Assembly (NCBI GenBank): GCA_964420975.1
Contig: CAYQVH010000003.1
Coordinates: forward strand, 1 to 64,000
Reading direction: 5' to 3'
Origin: Accumulibacter sp964420975
Lineage (GTDB): Bacteria > Pseudomonadota > Gammaproteobacteria > Burkholderiales > Rhodocyclaceae
DNA: 64,000 nt
Shown piece after piece: positions 40,928 to 49,875 of this stretch. Positions within the stretch are counted from its first letter, which is position 1, and every line of letters begins with the position of its first letter. The translations under genes were made by a program, and so were the position numbers. The notes below the pieces were generated by a model. The model was not told the origin of the DNA and did no database searches. It worked only from the letters and a program-made list of their open reading frames with translations.

Positions 40928-42084
40928 AGTGGCGATTGCCTGAGCATCTGGCCGACGTCCTGCCGCCCGATGCGGCACGGATCGAAGGTTTGCGGCGGCG
41001 CTTGCTCGATTTGTTTTGGGTGCGCGGATACGATCTGGTGATGCCGCCGCTACTCGAGCACCTCGACTCGCTGCTTACCGGCTCCGGGCAGGATTTGAAA
41101 CTGCGTACCTTCAAGCTGGTCGATCAGTTGTCGGGCCGTACGCTCGGCATTCGTGCCGACATGACGCCACAGGTAGCGCGCATCGATGCGCACCTGCTCA
41201 ACCGCGACGGGGTGACGCGCCTGTGCTACTGCGACAGCGTCCTGCACACCCTGCCGGCGTCGCTGGCGGCGAGTCGCGAACCGATTCAGCTCGGCGCCGA
41301 GCTTTTTGGCTACGCCGGGCTGGCAGCAGATCGGGAAGTCATTCGTTTGATGGCTGACGCCTTGCAGGCCGCCGGTGCGGCGCCAGCACGCATCGACCTC
41401 GGTCACGTGGGCGTCTTTCGCGCGCTTTCGGCAGCGGCGGGCGTCGATGACGAGTCTGAGGCCTTGTTACTCCAGTTGTTGCAGGCCAAGGATGTCACTG
41501 CTCTGCGCGAACAGTGCTCGCGTCTGGAAGAGCCGTTTGCAGCGGCGTTTCTCGCCTTGCCTGGACTCTATGGCGGGGCTGAGGTTCCCCACCGAGCCGC
41601 CGGAATATTGCCGGATTTGCCGCAAATCGGCGTTGCGCTGCAGGCGTTAATCGCCTTGCAGACCATGCTGCCGGATTTGCCGCTGTCTTTCGACCTGGCT
41701 GACCTGCGCGGCTATCATTACCACAATGGCGTCGTCTTCGCAGCCTACCGCCCGGCCTTCTCAAGCGCCGTTGCGCTCGGCGGGCGCTATGACGGCGTCG
41801 GCAGCGCTTTTGGCCGTACCCGTGCAGCCACTGGTTTCTCGCTTGACCTGCGCGAGCTGACGCGGCTCGCGGAACCGGAAGCCCCGCGGCCGGCGATCCT
41901 GGCGCCGTACTCGGCTGGCAAGGGAGGGCTCGAAGAAGCGATCAGTGCGTTGCGTAAACGCGGAGAGCGGGTCGTCGAGCAACTGCCGGGGGAAGTGATG
42001 GACGAGGAGGGGAGACCCGGCGACCGGCAGCTGGTCGAACGTGACGGACAATGGGTGATCGAGGCAATCAGAGGGGGCGTCTGA
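40924..42084 (+). CDS. hisZ: ATP phosphoribosyltransferase regulatory subunit HisZ
   Basis: HisRS-like protein of 386 residues that activates the short form of HisG in histidine synthesis. The class II aminoacyl-tRNA synthetase-like core is visible: PEHLADVLPPDAARIEGLRRRLLDLFWVRGYDLVMPPLLEHLDSL, then LGIRADMTPQVARIDA and ALGGRYDGVGSAFGRTRAATGFSLDL. It lacks the histidyl-tRNA anticodon domain. ATG 40924 overlaps the DUF2065 stop, so the longer upstream frame is discarded. It is followed 6 bases later by purA. Confidence 0.94.
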   Translation: MKWRLPEHLADVLPPDAARIEGLRRRLLDLFWVRGYDLVMPPLLEHLDSLLTGSGQDLKLRTFKLVDQLSGRTLGIRADMTPQVARIDAHLLNRDGVTRLCYCDSVLHTLPASLAASREPIQLGAELFGYAGLAADREVIRLMADALQAAGAAPARIDLGHVGVFRALSAAAGVDDESEALLLQLLQAKDVTALREQCSRLEEPFAAAFLALPGLYGGAEVPHRAAGILPDLPQIGVALQALIALQTMLPDLPLSFDLADLRGYHYHNGVVFAAYRPAFSSAVALGGRYDGVGSAFGRTRAATGFSLDLRELTRLAEPEAPRPAILAPYSAGKGGLEEAISALRKRGERVVEQLPGEVMDEEGRPGDRQLVERDGQWVIEAIRGGV

Positions 42085-42090
42085 ACGGAG

Positions 42091-43398
42091 ATGGCAAGGA
42101 ACGTGGTGGTGGTTGGCTCCCAGTGGGGCGACGAAGGCAAGGGAAAGGTCGTCGATTGGCTGACCGATCACGCGAAAGGCGTTGTCCGCTTTCAAGGGGG
42201 GCACAACGCCGGACATACGCTGGTCGTTGGCGACAAGGTCTACAAACTCAATTTGGTTCCTTCGGGGATCGTCCGCGAAGGGGTCGCCTGTTTCATCGGC
42301 AATGGCGTCGTCCTCGATACCCATCACTTGTTGCAGGAGATCAGCGTCCTCGAAGCGGGGGGCATAGACGTCCACTCGCGGCTCAGGGTGAGTCCGGGTT
42401 GTCCGCTGATTCTTGCCTACCATGCGGCGCTTGATCACGCACGGGAGGCGGCGCGTGGCGCTGGCAGCCGCATCGGCACCACCGGCAAAGGGATTGGTCC
42501 GGCCTACGAGGACAAGGTCGCTCGCCGGGCGCTGCGCGTCTACGATCTCTTTCATCCGACACGTTTTGCCGAGCGCCTGCGCGAGAACCTCGATTACCAC
42601 AATTTCGTTCTCACCCGCTATCTCGGTGCCGCCGCCGTCGACTTCGACGCGGTTCTGGCGCAGGCGATGGCCGATGCCGAGGAGATTCGGCCTTTCGTTG
42701 GCGATGTTTCCGCGGCGCTGCACGCCTTGAACCGAGACGGTCACAATCTACTCTTCGAAGGCGCTCAGGGAGCGCTACTCGACATTGATCACGGCACCTA
42801 TCCCTTTGTCACTTCGTCCAACTGTGTCGCCGGACAGGCTGCCGCGGGCTCCGGGGTTGGGCCGGTGATGTTGCACTACGTCCTCGGAATCACCAAGGCG
42901 TACTGCACGCGGGTCGGCGGTGGCCCATTTCCGAGTGAGCTCGACATCGAAACGGCCGGGCAGCCCGGCCACCAGATGTCGCATAAGGGCCGCGAATTCG
43001 GCACCGTCACCGGGCGCAAGCGGCGCTGTGGCTGGCTCGACGTCGTGGCGCTCAAGCGCTCGATCCAGATCAACGGCGTCACCGGCTTGTGTCTGACGAA
43101 GCTCGATGTTCTCGACGGCCTTCCGGAGCTCAAGCTCTGCACGGGCTATCGCCTCGGCGGGACGGTGCTCGACGTGTTGCCGATGGGGGCCGACGATGTG
43201 GCTGCCTGCGAGCCGATCCTCGAGCGGATGACCGGCTGGTCGCAGTCGACCGCTGGCGCGCAGGCCTTGGACGCGCTTCCGGCGGCGGCCCGAGCGTACC
43301 TCGCGCGTATCGAAGAACTGTGCGAGGTACCGATCGATATCATCTCCACCGGGCCGGAACGCGCAGAGACGATCGTTCGCCGTCACCCGCTGTGCTGA
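42091..43398 (+). CDS. purA: adenylosuccinate synthetase
   Basis: Enzyme of 435 residues that joins IMP and aspartate with GTP, the first step to AMP. The N-terminal GSQWGDEGKGKVVDWLTDHA is the phosphate loop. VVRFQGGHNAGHTLV, GNGVVLDTHHLLQEI and TTGKGIGPAYEDKVARRALRV are also typical. Length is normal. It ends the hfq-hflX-hflK-hflC-DUF2065-hisZ-purA run. Confidence 0.97.
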   Translation: MARNVVVVGSQWGDEGKGKVVDWLTDHAKGVVRFQGGHNAGHTLVVGDKVYKLNLVPSGIVREGVACFIGNGVVLDTHHLLQEISVLEAGGIDVHSRLRVSPGCPLILAYHAALDHAREAARGAGSRIGTTGKGIGPAYEDKVARRALRVYDLFHPTRFAERLRENLDYHNFVLTRYLGAAAVDFDAVLAQAMADAEEIRPFVGDVSAALHALNRDGHNLLFEGAQGALLDIDHGTYPFVTSSNCVAGQAAAGSGVGPVMLHYVLGITKAYCTRVGGGPFPSELDIETAGQPGHQMSHKGREFGTVTGRKRRCGWLDVVALKRSIQINGVTGLCLTKLDVLDGLPELKLCTGYRLGGTVLDVLPMGADDVAACEPILERMTGWSQSTAGAQALDALPAAARAYLARIEELCEVPIDIISTGPERAETIVRRHPLC

Positions 43399-43465
43399 TT
43401 GCCCAGGTATCACGATCCGCCTCATTGGCCCGGACGCGTCGGCGACCGACGAGTAGAGCGATGGT

Positions 43466-46400
43466 GTGAGAATCCTCGAATACACGGGTCTTGATACGTC
43501 GCGTGTCCGGACCAGCCACCGCAAGGTCGTCGATGCCATAGCGCGAGCCGATTTCCGCGCGGCGCAGGTCAAAAAACTCGTCAATCTCAGCCATGGCAAG
43601 TTCTATCGGGCGCGGCTTGACGACGCCGATCGCCTGCTTTTCTCGCTCGTCCGTCACGGCGACGAGGTTTGCGCGCTGATGCTCGAGGTGATCGCCAACC
43701 ACGACTACGACAAGTCACGTTTTCTGCGTGGCGTCGCGATCGACGAGACGCGGATTGCCGACGCGGATGCCAGCGAGGCGATTCAGGAGGCGCAAGCCCT
43801 CCGCTACCTGCACCCCGAGCGGGCGGCGATTCATCTGCTCGATAAACCGATCTCGCTGGATGACGCGCAGGAGGCGATTTTCCATCAGCCGGCACCGCTG
43901 ATCGTCGTCGGCAGCGCCGGCAGCGGCAAGACCGCGCTGACGCTCGAGAAGCTCAAGCAGGCCGAAGGCGAGGTTCTGTACGTCACGCATTCCGCGTTTC
44001 TTGCCCAGAGCGCGCGCGACCTCTACTACGCACACGGCTTCGAACATACGGGGCAGGACGCGTTTTTTCTCTCGTACCGCGATTTCGTCGAATCGATTCG
44101 CGTCCCCTCTGGCCGCGAAGCGAACTGGCGTGATTTTGCCGGCTGGTTCGCGCGCATGCGTCAGGCATTCCGGGAGTTCGACGCGCACCAGGCGTTCGAG
44201 GAGATTCGCGGCGTCGTCGCGGCCGGTTATGGCGGCGTTCTGACGCGCGAGGCGTATCGCGCTCTCGGCGTACGGCAGTCGATCTTTCCGTCCGCCTTGC
44301 GCGACACGTTTTACGACCTGTTTGAAAAGTATCGCGGCTGGCTGGTCGAGGCCAAGCTTTACGACCTCAATCTGGTTGCGCACGAGTGGCTGGTGCTGGC
44401 CGCGCCACGATACGACTTTGTCGTCATTGACGAAGTGCAGGACATCACCACCGTGCAGTTGGCGCTGATCCTCAAGACACTGAAGAAACCCGGCCATTTT
44501 CTGCTTTGTGGCGACTCAAACCAGATCGTGCATCCGAATTTCTTTTCCTGGGGTCAGGTTAAGACTTTGTTCTGGCGCGATCCGCAGCTTGCCGAGCGGC
44601 AACAGCTACGCGTTCTCGCTGCCAACTTCCGCAATGGCCAGGAGGCCACCCGTGTCGCCAATCGGCTGCTGACGATCAAACAACGGCGCTTTGGCTCGAT
44701 CGACCGCGAGAGCAATTTCCTCGTCCAGGCGGTCGGTGGCGACGCCGGGCAGGTTACTTTGGTTCCGGATCGAGACGCCAGCAAGCGCGAACTCGATCAG
44801 AAAATCCGCCAGTCGACGCAGTTTGCCGTCCTCGTCATGCGCGACGAAGACAAAGCCGAGGCGCGCAAGCACTTTACGACGCCGCTCTTGTTCGCGATTC
44901 ATGAAGCGAAGGGTCTCGAGTACGAGAACATCGTCCTCTATCGGTTTGTCTCCGATCACCGCAGCGAATTCAGCGAGATCGCCGACGGCGTTGCGGCTGC
45001 CGACCTCGCTGTCGACTCGCTCGACTATCGGCGCGCCAAAGACAAGGGCGACAAGTCGCTCGAGATCTACAAATTTTTCGTCAACGCCTTCTATGTCGCC
45101 TTGACGCGTGCGATACGCAACGTCTACCTGATCGAATCGGATGTTCAGCATCCACTTTTTGCCCTACTCGAACTGGGCATTGGCGAGGCCAAGGTCGAAG
45201 CGCGACAGTCGTCGCTCGAAGATTGGCAGAAGGAAGCGCGAAAGCTTGAACTGCAGGGGAAACAGGAACAGGCGGAAGCGATTCGGCGCACAATCCTCAA
45301 ACTGGCGCCGGTGCCTTGGCCGGTGATCGACGAGGCGAAGGTTGTCGACCTGCTGGTCAAGGTGTTCCGCGAACAAGCGCCGGGGACGAAGCTGAAGCAA
45401 CAGCTCTATGAGTATGCAACCTGCCACGACGAGCCCAAGCTTGCCGCCTGGCTTGCCAGCGAGGTGCGCTTCGAACAGGCCGGTCAGTTTTCCCAGCAAC
45501 GCGTCATCCACGGTCGAAAGACCTACCTGCCGTACTTTGCCAGCCATTACAAGGAACTTCTCAGGCAATGCGAGCGACACGGGATCGATCATCGGCTGCC
45601 GATGAACCTGACGCCGTTGATGGCGGCTGCGGCGGCGGGCAACGTCCCGCTGGTCGAAGCGCTGCTCGAGCGCGGTGCCGACCGCGACGCGGTCGACCAC
45701 TACGGCTATAACGCGCTGCACTGGGCCTTGCGCGAGGGCTTTCGTGACTCCAAGTTCGCGCGCGGGCCGCTCGCTGCGCTCTACGAGCAGCTGGCGCCGG
45801 CGGCGATCGACGTCCGGCCAGGCGAACGTCTGGTCCGCCTCGACCGCCATCATGTTGAGTACAGCCTCTTTCAGACCTTGTGGGTACTGTTCAAGTCATG
45901 TTTTACCTATCCCCAGCGGCGGGCGATGGTTGCTTTCGAGACGCAGGCGATTCTCGACGCTTGGGAGCATCTGCCAGCCAACGTCGTTCGCCCGGAGCGC
46001 AAGCGGCGTCAGTACCTGTCGGCGGTGTTGGCGCGCAATGAAGTCGAGCGCGACTACGCGTATAACCGAGCGCTGTTCAAGCGTGTTGCGCAGGGCTGGT
46101 ATCAGCTCAATCCGCAGCTCGCGGTCCGTCGCCGCGATGGCGAAACAGAGATCTGGCTGACGGTGTACCGGGCGCTCAACCTGCCGTTGATCAACGAGTT
46201 TGCGCGGGGCGAGGAATGGCATTGGCGGGACGACATGGGCCATCACCTCGACCAGCTCTATCAGCGGGCGGGTCTGCCGGCGCGCACGACGCCGATTGCC
46301 GCTGAGCGCGCACTCGCTCGCGCAACGGCCGAAGAACGGCGGCGAGCCGAAGCCGCTGCCGCTGAGGAACGACGCCTGGCGACGATACGTGCCAGCATCG

Positions 46401-46552
46401 AGCAGCAGCGGGTCGCGAAGCGGCTGGAGCAATTACCGCGTCTGGCCAAGGCTACCGCCAAGTCCTCCCCTCTACCGTGGGGAACGCCCGAGGCAAAACA
46501 CCAGGAAATCGAACGCATACGCCGTCAGATCGAGGAACGCAAGAAGGACTGA
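43466..46552 (+). CDS. RelE-like / SF1 helicase / ankyrin fusion protein
   Basis: 1028 residues. Residues about 1-90 resemble a RelE/ParE-type fold (SHGKFYRARLDDADRLLFSLV, then ALMLEVIANHDYDKSRFL). A UvrD-like SF1 helicase core follows: Walker A GSAGSGKT (149-156), motif II DEVQD (322-326), motif III GDSNQIVHP (349-357), a late motif HEAKGLEYENIVLYRF (480-495) and YVALTRAIRNVYLIE (543-557). Residues about 713-757 carry one to two ankyrin-like repeats (LTPLMAAAAAGNVPLVEALLERGADRDAVDHYGYNALHWAL). The tail is a charged coiled coil (about 965-1028). The start is GTG 43466 with a weak ribosome-binding site. It probably acts on DNA or RNA in repair, toxin control or phage defence; the function is unknown. 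There is no partner gene on the same operon. Confidence 0.75.
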   Translation: MRILEYTGLDTSRVRTSHRKVVDAIARADFRAAQVKKLVNLSHGKFYRARLDDADRLLFSLVRHGDEVCALMLEVIANHDYDKSRFLRGVAIDETRIADADASEAIQEAQALRYLHPERAAIHLLDKPISLDDAQEAIFHQPAPLIVVGSAGSGKTALTLEKLKQAEGEVLYVTHSAFLAQSARDLYYAHGFEHTGQDAFFLSYRDFVESIRVPSGREANWRDFAGWFARMRQAFREFDAHQAFEEIRGVVAAGYGGVLTREAYRALGVRQSIFPSALRDTFYDLFEKYRGWLVEAKLYDLNLVAHEWLVLAAPRYDFVVIDEVQDITTVQLALILKTLKKPGHFLLCGDSNQIVHPNFFSWGQVKTLFWRDPQLAERQQLRVLAANFRNGQEATRVANRLLTIKQRRFGSIDRESNFLVQAVGGDAGQVTLVPDRDASKRELDQKIRQSTQFAVLVMRDEDKAEARKHFTTPLLFAIHEAKGLEYENIVLYRFVSDHRSEFSEIADGVAAADLAVDSLDYRRAKDKGDKSLEIYKFFVNAFYVALTRAIRNVYLIESDVQHPLFALLELGIGEAKVEARQSSLEDWQKEARKLELQGKQEQAEAIRRTILKLAPVPWPVIDEAKVVDLLVKVFREQAPGTKLKQQLYEYATCHDEPKLAAWLASEVRFEQAGQFSQQRVIHGRKTYLPYFASHYKELLRQCERHGIDHRLPMNLTPLMAAAAAGNVPLVEALLERGADRDAVDHYGYNALHWALREGFRDSKFARGPLAALYEQLAPAAIDVRPGERLVRLDRHHVEYSLFQTLWVLFKSCFTYPQRRAMVAFETQAILDAWEHLPANVVRPERKRRQYLSAVLARNEVERDYAYNRALFKRVAQGWYQLNPQLAVRRRDGETEIWLTVYRALNLPLINEFARGEEWHWRDDMGHHLDQLYQRAGLPARTTPIAAERALARATAEERRRAEAAAAEERRLATIRASIEQQRVAKRLEQLPRLAKATAKSSPLPWGTPEAKHQEIERIRRQIEERKKD

Positions 46553-46704
46553 CGCGCCGGCACTTTGTATTGTGCCGCCGGCGAGTCGGCGGTGCTCGAT
46601 TGACGGCGAACAACCCGGGCGTTCGTCACCCTTCGGGGGCGAGCCGTGATCGAGAGTGAAGCCTGCTAGAATGCGGTCGGGATTTTTCTCGGCGGGGGGA
46701 AGCA

Positions 46705-47733
46705 ATGGGAATTCTCGACTGGTTCAAGAATCGGCCGGCTCAGTTCGATCCCGAGAGAACGTCTGCGGAGATGCGTGACGGCGCCATCGACAAAGCGGTG
46801 ACGCTGACCAATCCCCGGCTCCGGGTGATTCCGTCGTATCACAGTCAGCTCGCGCCCGCTGTCGAAACGACAATCGACTACTTGCGCACGATGGCGCGCT
46901 CGTTGCCGCCAGCGCGGCCGGTATCGGCTGCCAGCTGGGCCGCCGATCCAGCGTTGCGCGCTTTCTTCGCGGCGCCGGCCGAGATGGTCGCCACACTCGC
47001 GCGGGCGGATAACCTGCGCACCTTGTTTGGCAAGTTTCCCGAGCTGGATCAGGCGTGCTTCGTTCTTGGCATGGCTTTCAGCGAACAGAAAGTTTTCGGC
47101 GTGGCGCTGCAGGGGGACGTCGTGCACCGCGATGTCGCGCAAACCAGCGTCAGTTTTTCCGACCATCGGGCTCACCTCTGCAATCGTGACGAGTCACGAT
47201 TGCGCCGAACCGTCGGCGTCGAGGCGTTCGAGCACCTGCTTGGTCGGGCGCTGGCCGAGATCGGAGAAGAACGCGTCGAACGGCAGCAGCTGGAAGCCAA
47301 CCGGGCGCTGGTCCGGTCTCGTCTGCGCCTCTTGCAGCAGCAAGGTCCGGGTCTTGGCGCGATGTTTGGTTCGCCACCCGCGGCACGCGAAGAGCAGGCT
47401 CGACTGGAAGCCGAACTGCTCGAAAACGACCGGCAGCTTGAAGCAATTGGTGACAGTCAGTCAGCGCTGACGATGGAACTCGAGTCGCTGTGTGAGGTGC
47501 TGAGCCATCCCGAACGCTATCTTCAGATCACTCGGAAGCGCTTGCGGCTGAACACGCTGAATGTCGTCGTCGACGCAAGTAACGGCGAACTGAGCTCCGA
47601 AGTGGACTTCTCGATGGCCGAACTGCTTGGCCCGCCACCGGTCAAACGCGCGTTCATGCTTGCCAGCGTCACGCGCAATGATATCCCGGCGGCGCCGGCA
47701 ATCGATTTCGACCGCGCAGCAAGCTTGCTTTGA
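46705..47733 (+). CDS. uncharacterised protein with central coiled coil
   Basis: I do not recognise a family. The 342-residue protein is soluble with no signal peptide or membrane helix. It begins MGILDWFKNRPAQFDP, and the middle (about 190-265) is a charged helical coiled coil (LAEIGEERVERQQLEANRALVRSRLRLLQQQ, then EEQARLEAELLENDRQLEA). The C-terminal part is mixed alpha/beta (LRLNTLNVVVDASNGELSSEVDFSMAELLG). A strong site GGGGGGAAG precedes the ATG, supporting a real gene. It stands between the helicase fusion and the phasin-like gene without overlap, so its own promoter is likely. Confidence 0.7.
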   Translation: MGILDWFKNRPAQFDPERTSAEMRDGAIDKAVTLTNPRLRVIPSYHSQLAPAVETTIDYLRTMARSLPPARPVSAASWAADPALRAFFAAPAEMVATLARADNLRTLFGKFPELDQACFVLGMAFSEQKVFGVALQGDVVHRDVAQTSVSFSDHRAHLCNRDESRLRRTVGVEAFEHLLGRALAEIGEERVERQQLEANRALVRSRLRLLQQQGPGLGAMFGSPPAAREEQARLEAELLENDRQLEAIGDSQSALTMELESLCEVLSHPERYLQITRKRLRLNTLNVVVDASNGELSSEVDFSMAELLGPPPVKRAFMLASVTRNDIPAAPAIDFDRAASLL

Positions 47734-47860
47734 GTCGGCAGTGATCGCTGCCAGGTCAGGGAGCGCCAAGCTGACGCAAACCGTTTTCGGCAATCACTAC
47801 CGCCATCATTAATCGCCTACAATCGACGCACTCGTCAAAATAACGGATAGGGGAACAGCC

Positions 47861-48346
47861 ATGAAGAGAGAAGAAGTGCGCGATCAACTACTGTCGCCGC
47901 TGTTGCAATGGATTCGCCTTGGGCGGCAACTGAACCAAGGCATGTTGTCAGCCATCGAGGTCGTTGCGCAATCCAGCTATGGCCTATTGAGTGGTCGCAG
48001 CCGAGGTTCCAGCAAGACGTGGGACGAGATGCTGCGGATCACACGTGAGAACGCCGGTGCCCAGTGCGAGGGAATGGTTGCGATGATGACTTTGCTGCCG
48101 GTTGAGAGTGCCATGTTCTGGACGCAAGTGGCCGAAGCAACCGCTACCTGTTCCGGCGCCGCAGCGTCGATGCTCGCCAGCCGAAATGGCGAGGAACTGC
48201 AGGCGAGGCAGGCACAGTTCGGCGCTGCCCTGGTTGGTGGAGCCCTGACCTGTTACCAGCTGCACGCGACGTCAGCCAACCTCACGGAAGCCGGCGTCGC
48301 ACCACTGCTACGTCAGGTGAGGGACAACGCACTACGACTGCGTTAG
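47861..48346 (+). CDS. uncharacterised helical protein, possibly phasin-like
   Basis: The 161-residue all-helical protein is rich in Ala, Gln, Met and Ser, with an amphipathic pattern and no signal peptide. Phasins, which coat polyhydroxyalkanoate granules, look like this in composition and length, but no phasin signature is clear, so this is a guess. The ATG follows AGGGGAAC. A TACAAT (47818-47823) lies about 40 bases upstream as a possible -10. It converges on spoVR with an 8-base gap. Confidence 0.55.
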   Translation: MKREEVRDQLLSPLLQWIRLGRQLNQGMLSAIEVVAQSSYGLLSGRSRGSSKTWDEMLRITRENAGAQCEGMVAMMTLLPVESAMFWTQVAEATATCSGAAASMLASRNGEELQARQAQFGAALVGGALTCYQLHATSANLTEAGVAPLLRQVRDNALRLR

Positions 48347-48354
48347 ACGGGCGC

Positions 48355-49875
48355 TCAGTCGCGACGCCGCTTCTCCGATTTCCGTTCCGCGAGCAGGCTG
48401 ACCTTGCCGTCAGCCGACTGCTGTTCGAGGCGTACGGTAAAGCCCCACAAGTAAGCCATGTGGTCGAGAACGGCGTTTGTACTTGCTGCCAGAGGGCGAC
48501 GCTGATGGACGAAATGGCGTAGGGTTAACGACCGGTCGCCATGCTGGTCAACGTTCCAGACCTGGATGTTGGGGCCGCTGCTACCTAGGTTGTATTGCTC
48601 CGCGAGCCTTCCCCGTAGCTCGCGGTAGCCGGCCTCGTTGTGGATCGCCTGGACGCGCAACTTTGGCCGGCGGTCGTCGTCCACCAGCGAGAAGAGGTGG
48701 AATTCACGCATCAGCCGCGGTGAAAGGTACTGCGCGACAAAGCTCTCGTCCTTGAAGTTTCGCATCGCAAACTCGAACGTCTCACGCCAGTCTGCTCCAG
48801 CGATCTCGGGAAACCATTCACGGTCCTCGTCGGTCGGCGCTTCGCAGATGCGGCGGATATCCCTCCACATGGCGAAACCCAAGGCGTACGGGTTGATTCC
48901 GGAATACCAGGGACTGTTGTAGGGTGGTTGGTAGACGACATTGGTGTGCAACTGGAGGAACTCGAGCATGAATCCGTCGCTGAGTCGACCTTCGTCATAG
49001 AGCGTGGTCAGCAGCGTGTAGTGCCAAAAGCACGCCCAGCCTTCGTTCATTACCTGCGTTTGTCGTTGTGGGTAGAAGTACTGGCCGATTTTGCGCACGA
49101 TGCGCACGATTTCGCGCTGCCAGGGTTCGAGCAGCGGGGCGTGTTTTTCGACGAAGTACAGGAGATTCTCTTCCGGTTCGGCGGGAAAACGTCTCTCTCC
49201 CTCCTGAGTCGACAACACCTGCCGTTGTGGCAGCGTGCGCCACAGGTCGTTGACCTGAGCCTGCAGGTAGGCCTCGCGATCCTTCTGTCGCAACCGCTCC
49301 TTCGCCATCGAAAGCGGAGGCGAGCGTTTGTAACGATCGACGCCGACGTTGGTCAGCGAGTGGCAGGCGTCCAGCAGGTGTTCGACGGCGTCTTCGCCGT
49401 GTCGCTCCTCGCATTCAGCGAGGTAGTTGCGAGCGAAGACGAGGTAGTCAATGATCGCGTCGGCGTTGGTCCACTGCCGGAACAAGTGGTTACCCTTGAA
49501 GAATGAGTTGTGTCCGTAGGCAGCGTGGGCGATGACCAAGGCCTGCATGGTCAGCGTGTTTTCCTCCATCAGGTAGGCGATACAGGGGTCGGAATTGATC
49601 ACGATCTCGTAGGCGAGCCCCATCTGACCGCGCTTGTAGCGATTCTCGGTTTCCACGAAGTGCTTGCCGAACGACCAGTGGTGGTAGTAGACCGGCATGC
49701 CGATCGCTGCGTACGCGTCCATCATTTGCTCGGAGGTGATGAGCTCGAGCTGATGCCGGTAGCAGTCGAGGGCGTAACGTTTGGCGACGCGGCCAATCTC
49801 GTCGTCGTAGCGGGCGATCGCCTCGAACGTCCAGTCAGACCCCTCGGCAATCGGGCGTACGCGTCGCCGTCTCAT
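48355..49875 (-). CDS. spoVR: SpoVR family protein
   Basis: The 506-residue protein has SpoVR/YcgB family segments: SDWTFEAIARYDDEIGRVAKRYALDCY, MPVYYHHWSFGKHF, NSDPCIAYLMEENTLTMQALVIAHAAYGHNSFFKGNHLF and MNEGWACFWHYTLLTTLYDEGRLSDGF. Molecular function is unknown; in many proteobacteria it forms a starvation-induced operon with prkA and yeaH. The ATG at 49875 overlaps the yeaH stop, so the longer upstream frame is rejected. Confidence 0.93.
   Translation of the reverse strand: MRRRRVRPIAEGSDWTFEAIARYDDEIGRVAKRYALDCYRHQLELITSEQMMDAYAAIGMPVYYHHWSFGKHFVETENRYKRGQMGLAYEIVINSDPCIAYLMEENTLTMQALVIAHAAYGHNSFFKGNHLFRQWTNADAIIDYLVFARNYLAECEERHGEDAVEHLLDACHSLTNVGVDRYKRSPPLSMAKERLRQKDREAYLQAQVNDLWRTLPQRQVLSTQEGERRFPAEPEENLLYFVEKHAPLLEPWQREIVRIVRKIGQYFYPQRQTQVMNEGWACFWHYTLLTTLYDEGRLSDGFMLEFLQLHTNVVYQPPYNSPWYSGINPYALGFAMWRDIRRICEAPTDEDREWFPEIAGADWRETFEFAMRNFKDESFVAQYLSPRLMREFHLFSLVDDDRRPKLRVQAIHNEAGYRELRGRLAEQYNLGSSGPNIQVWNVDQHGDRSLTLRHFVHQRRPLAASTNAVLDHMAYLWGFTVRLEQQSADGKVSLLAERKSEKRRRD

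Noticed and set aside
46555..46580. Hairpin CGGCAC/GTGCCG after the helicase fusion as a terminator
   Set aside because: The stem has only six continuous pairs and no U-run follows, which is too weak to call.
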